Source: Melampsora larici-populina 98AG31
Taxonomy: Eukaryota; Basidiomycota; Pucciniomycetes; Pucciniales; Melampsoraceae
Direction of reading: 5' to 3'
Assembly: GCF_000204055.1 (NCBI RefSeq)
Contig: NW_006768766.1
Location: forward strand, 3,523,827-3,587,826
Length of the DNA: 64,000 nt
Shown here one piece after another: positions 63,131 through 64,000 of this stretch (the stretch's first letter is position 1; each line of letters opens with the position of its first letter). The translations under genes and the position numbers were made by a program. The notes below the pieces were generated by a model, which saw only the letters and a list, made by a program, of their open reading frames with translations, searched no databases and had not been told where the DNA came from.

Positions 63131-63514
63131 GAACGCTCATTTTCCCCTACTGAACGCTCAGTGTTCCTAACTGAACACCTGGAAGCTCCCCATGAACTAT
63201 CCTTGCCCCGAGAAAAGCTGGTGACCATCGCCCGTTCCACATTGGAGAGCCAGCTCACATGTCCGGACATGCCTGCAGGGTCAGATCCTGTCAGATCAGA
63301 TGAGTGGTCAACCGTTGGATAACTCCTCCTATGCACATATGTAAGTGTACATACTGCATCTGCACGAAAGCTTGTAATTTTTTTTTTTTTTTTTTGGAAA
63401 AGCACAAATTTGGCCCCGATCCGAGAAATACCCGAGGCCGGATCAGCTGGATGGGGACTGATCCAAACCCCATCCAGCGCTTCGATGGGTTTCAGCTCAC
63501 ATCCACTCATCCAC

Positions 63515-63556
63515 CACCAAACCTCGATCGATCTCACCACCACCACCACCACCACT
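63515..63556. repeat. (CAC)n microsatellite
   Basis: Six or more CAC units in tandem, preceded by a shorter CCACCACC run, just upstream of the transposase start codon. Confidence 0.7.
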
Positions 63557-63595
63557 CTTCACAACTTGATCTTTCACTCAACTACCCAACATCAT

Positions 63596-64000
63596 ATGCC
63601 CTTTGTCAAATACTCGGCCACAATCAAGGCTTTGGCCGTTACCAAATGCCTTGAAGGCTTTTCAACTGACGAAATCCGAGATATGCTTGGCGAGAACATT
63701 TGCGAAGCCACTTTCCACCGATGGATGGCACTTTATCAACAAACCCAATCAGTTATCAGGAATCCATTAGAGTACAAGAAACGAGGCGCACCTCTCATAT
63801 TCAATGATGAAGATTGCGACTTCATCAGTGAACTCGTAGCAACTCAGCCTTCTCTTTTCTTGGACGAGATCCGGGAGGCGATCTACGATGAAACCGGCGT
63901 CTTGGCATCTTGTGAAGAACTTTCACTCGAGCTCAACACTCGCCTGTACCTGACTCTCAAGAAGGCCAAGACCTCAAACGTTTGCAAAGATTTCTACAAG
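63596..64000 (+). CDS. Tc1-like DDE transposase, N-terminal part (runs off the window)
   Basis: An uninterrupted frame from ATG 63596 to the window edge (135 codons). It shows a helix-turn-helix beginning (KYSATIKALAVTKCLEGFST, then IRDMLGENICEATFHRWMAL), a basic linker (YKKRGAPLIF) and a second helical module (LVATQPSLFLDEIREAIYDE, then LNTRLYLTLKKAKT). This layout matches Tc1-like transposases common in rust genomes. The catalytic DDE core would lie beyond 64000. The frame is intact so far, unlike the relic at 49183. The short inverted repeat CTGGATGGGG...CCCCATCCAG at 63449-63477 may be near the element's left end. Confidence 0.65.
   Translation, partial: MPFVKYSATIKALAVTKCLEGFSTDEIRDMLGENICEATFHRWMALYQQTQSVIRNPLEYKKRGAPLIFNDEDCDFISELVATQPSLFLDEIREAIYDETGVLASCEELSLELNTRLYLTLKKAKTSNVCKDFYK

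Overview
The window is nuclear DNA from a basidiomycete fungus, most likely a rust (Pucciniales). Genes are split by many short GT-AG introns, gene density is low, and much of the rest is small DNA transposons. The recognisable genes have fungal relatives: a double hybrid histidine kinase, MCM6, TANGO2, eIF4E, snurportin, an ER-type Hsp90 remnant and a TET/JBP-like dioxygenase. Genus and species cannot be read from the sequence. I saw no tRNA, rRNA, CRISPR array or bacterial-style operon.

Layout. 1-15 kb: AT-rich DNA with diverged repeats, one plausible unknown two-exon gene (3882-4927), a GC-rich terminal-inverted-repeat element (8870-10891) and a Harbinger-type MITE (10907-11800). 15-38 kb: conserved genes in AT-rich DNA. 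These are eIF4E (-), the double hybrid histidine kinase (-), Hsp90 remnants (-), an unknown multi-exon gene (-), a TET/JBP-like 2OG-Fe(II) dioxygenase (+), TANGO2 (+) and MCM6 (-). Every recognised gene in this block carries a frameshift, an in-frame stop or a truncation. 38-58 kb: transposon-rich accessory DNA holding three copies of a secreted SGNH (GDSL-like) esterase gene: one pseudogene, one intact, one nearly intact. hAT-type and Harbinger-type non-autonomous elements, foldback elements, a Ty3/gypsy integrase-chromodomain relic and a Tc1/mariner relic lie between and around them. 58-64 kb: a truncated epoxide-hydrolase-like alpha/beta hydrolase (-), an intact four-exon snurportin-1 gene (+), and the start of a Tc1-like DDE transposase running off the right edge.

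The genes do not form one pathway. The strongest signals are: (a) the contrast between damaged conserved genes at 15-38 kb and intact ones at 45-63 kb; (b) the fact that the in-frame stops seen in HK, eIF4E, MCM6 and the TET-like gene are all TGA at positions where an arginine codon would fit, which points to CGA-to-TGA change at CpG, or to a base-calling artefact; (c) a tail-to-tail overlap of TANGO2 and MCM6 in which both have lost conserved C-termini; (d) several transposons delimited to the base by terminal inverted repeats and target-site duplications, including one nested inside another.
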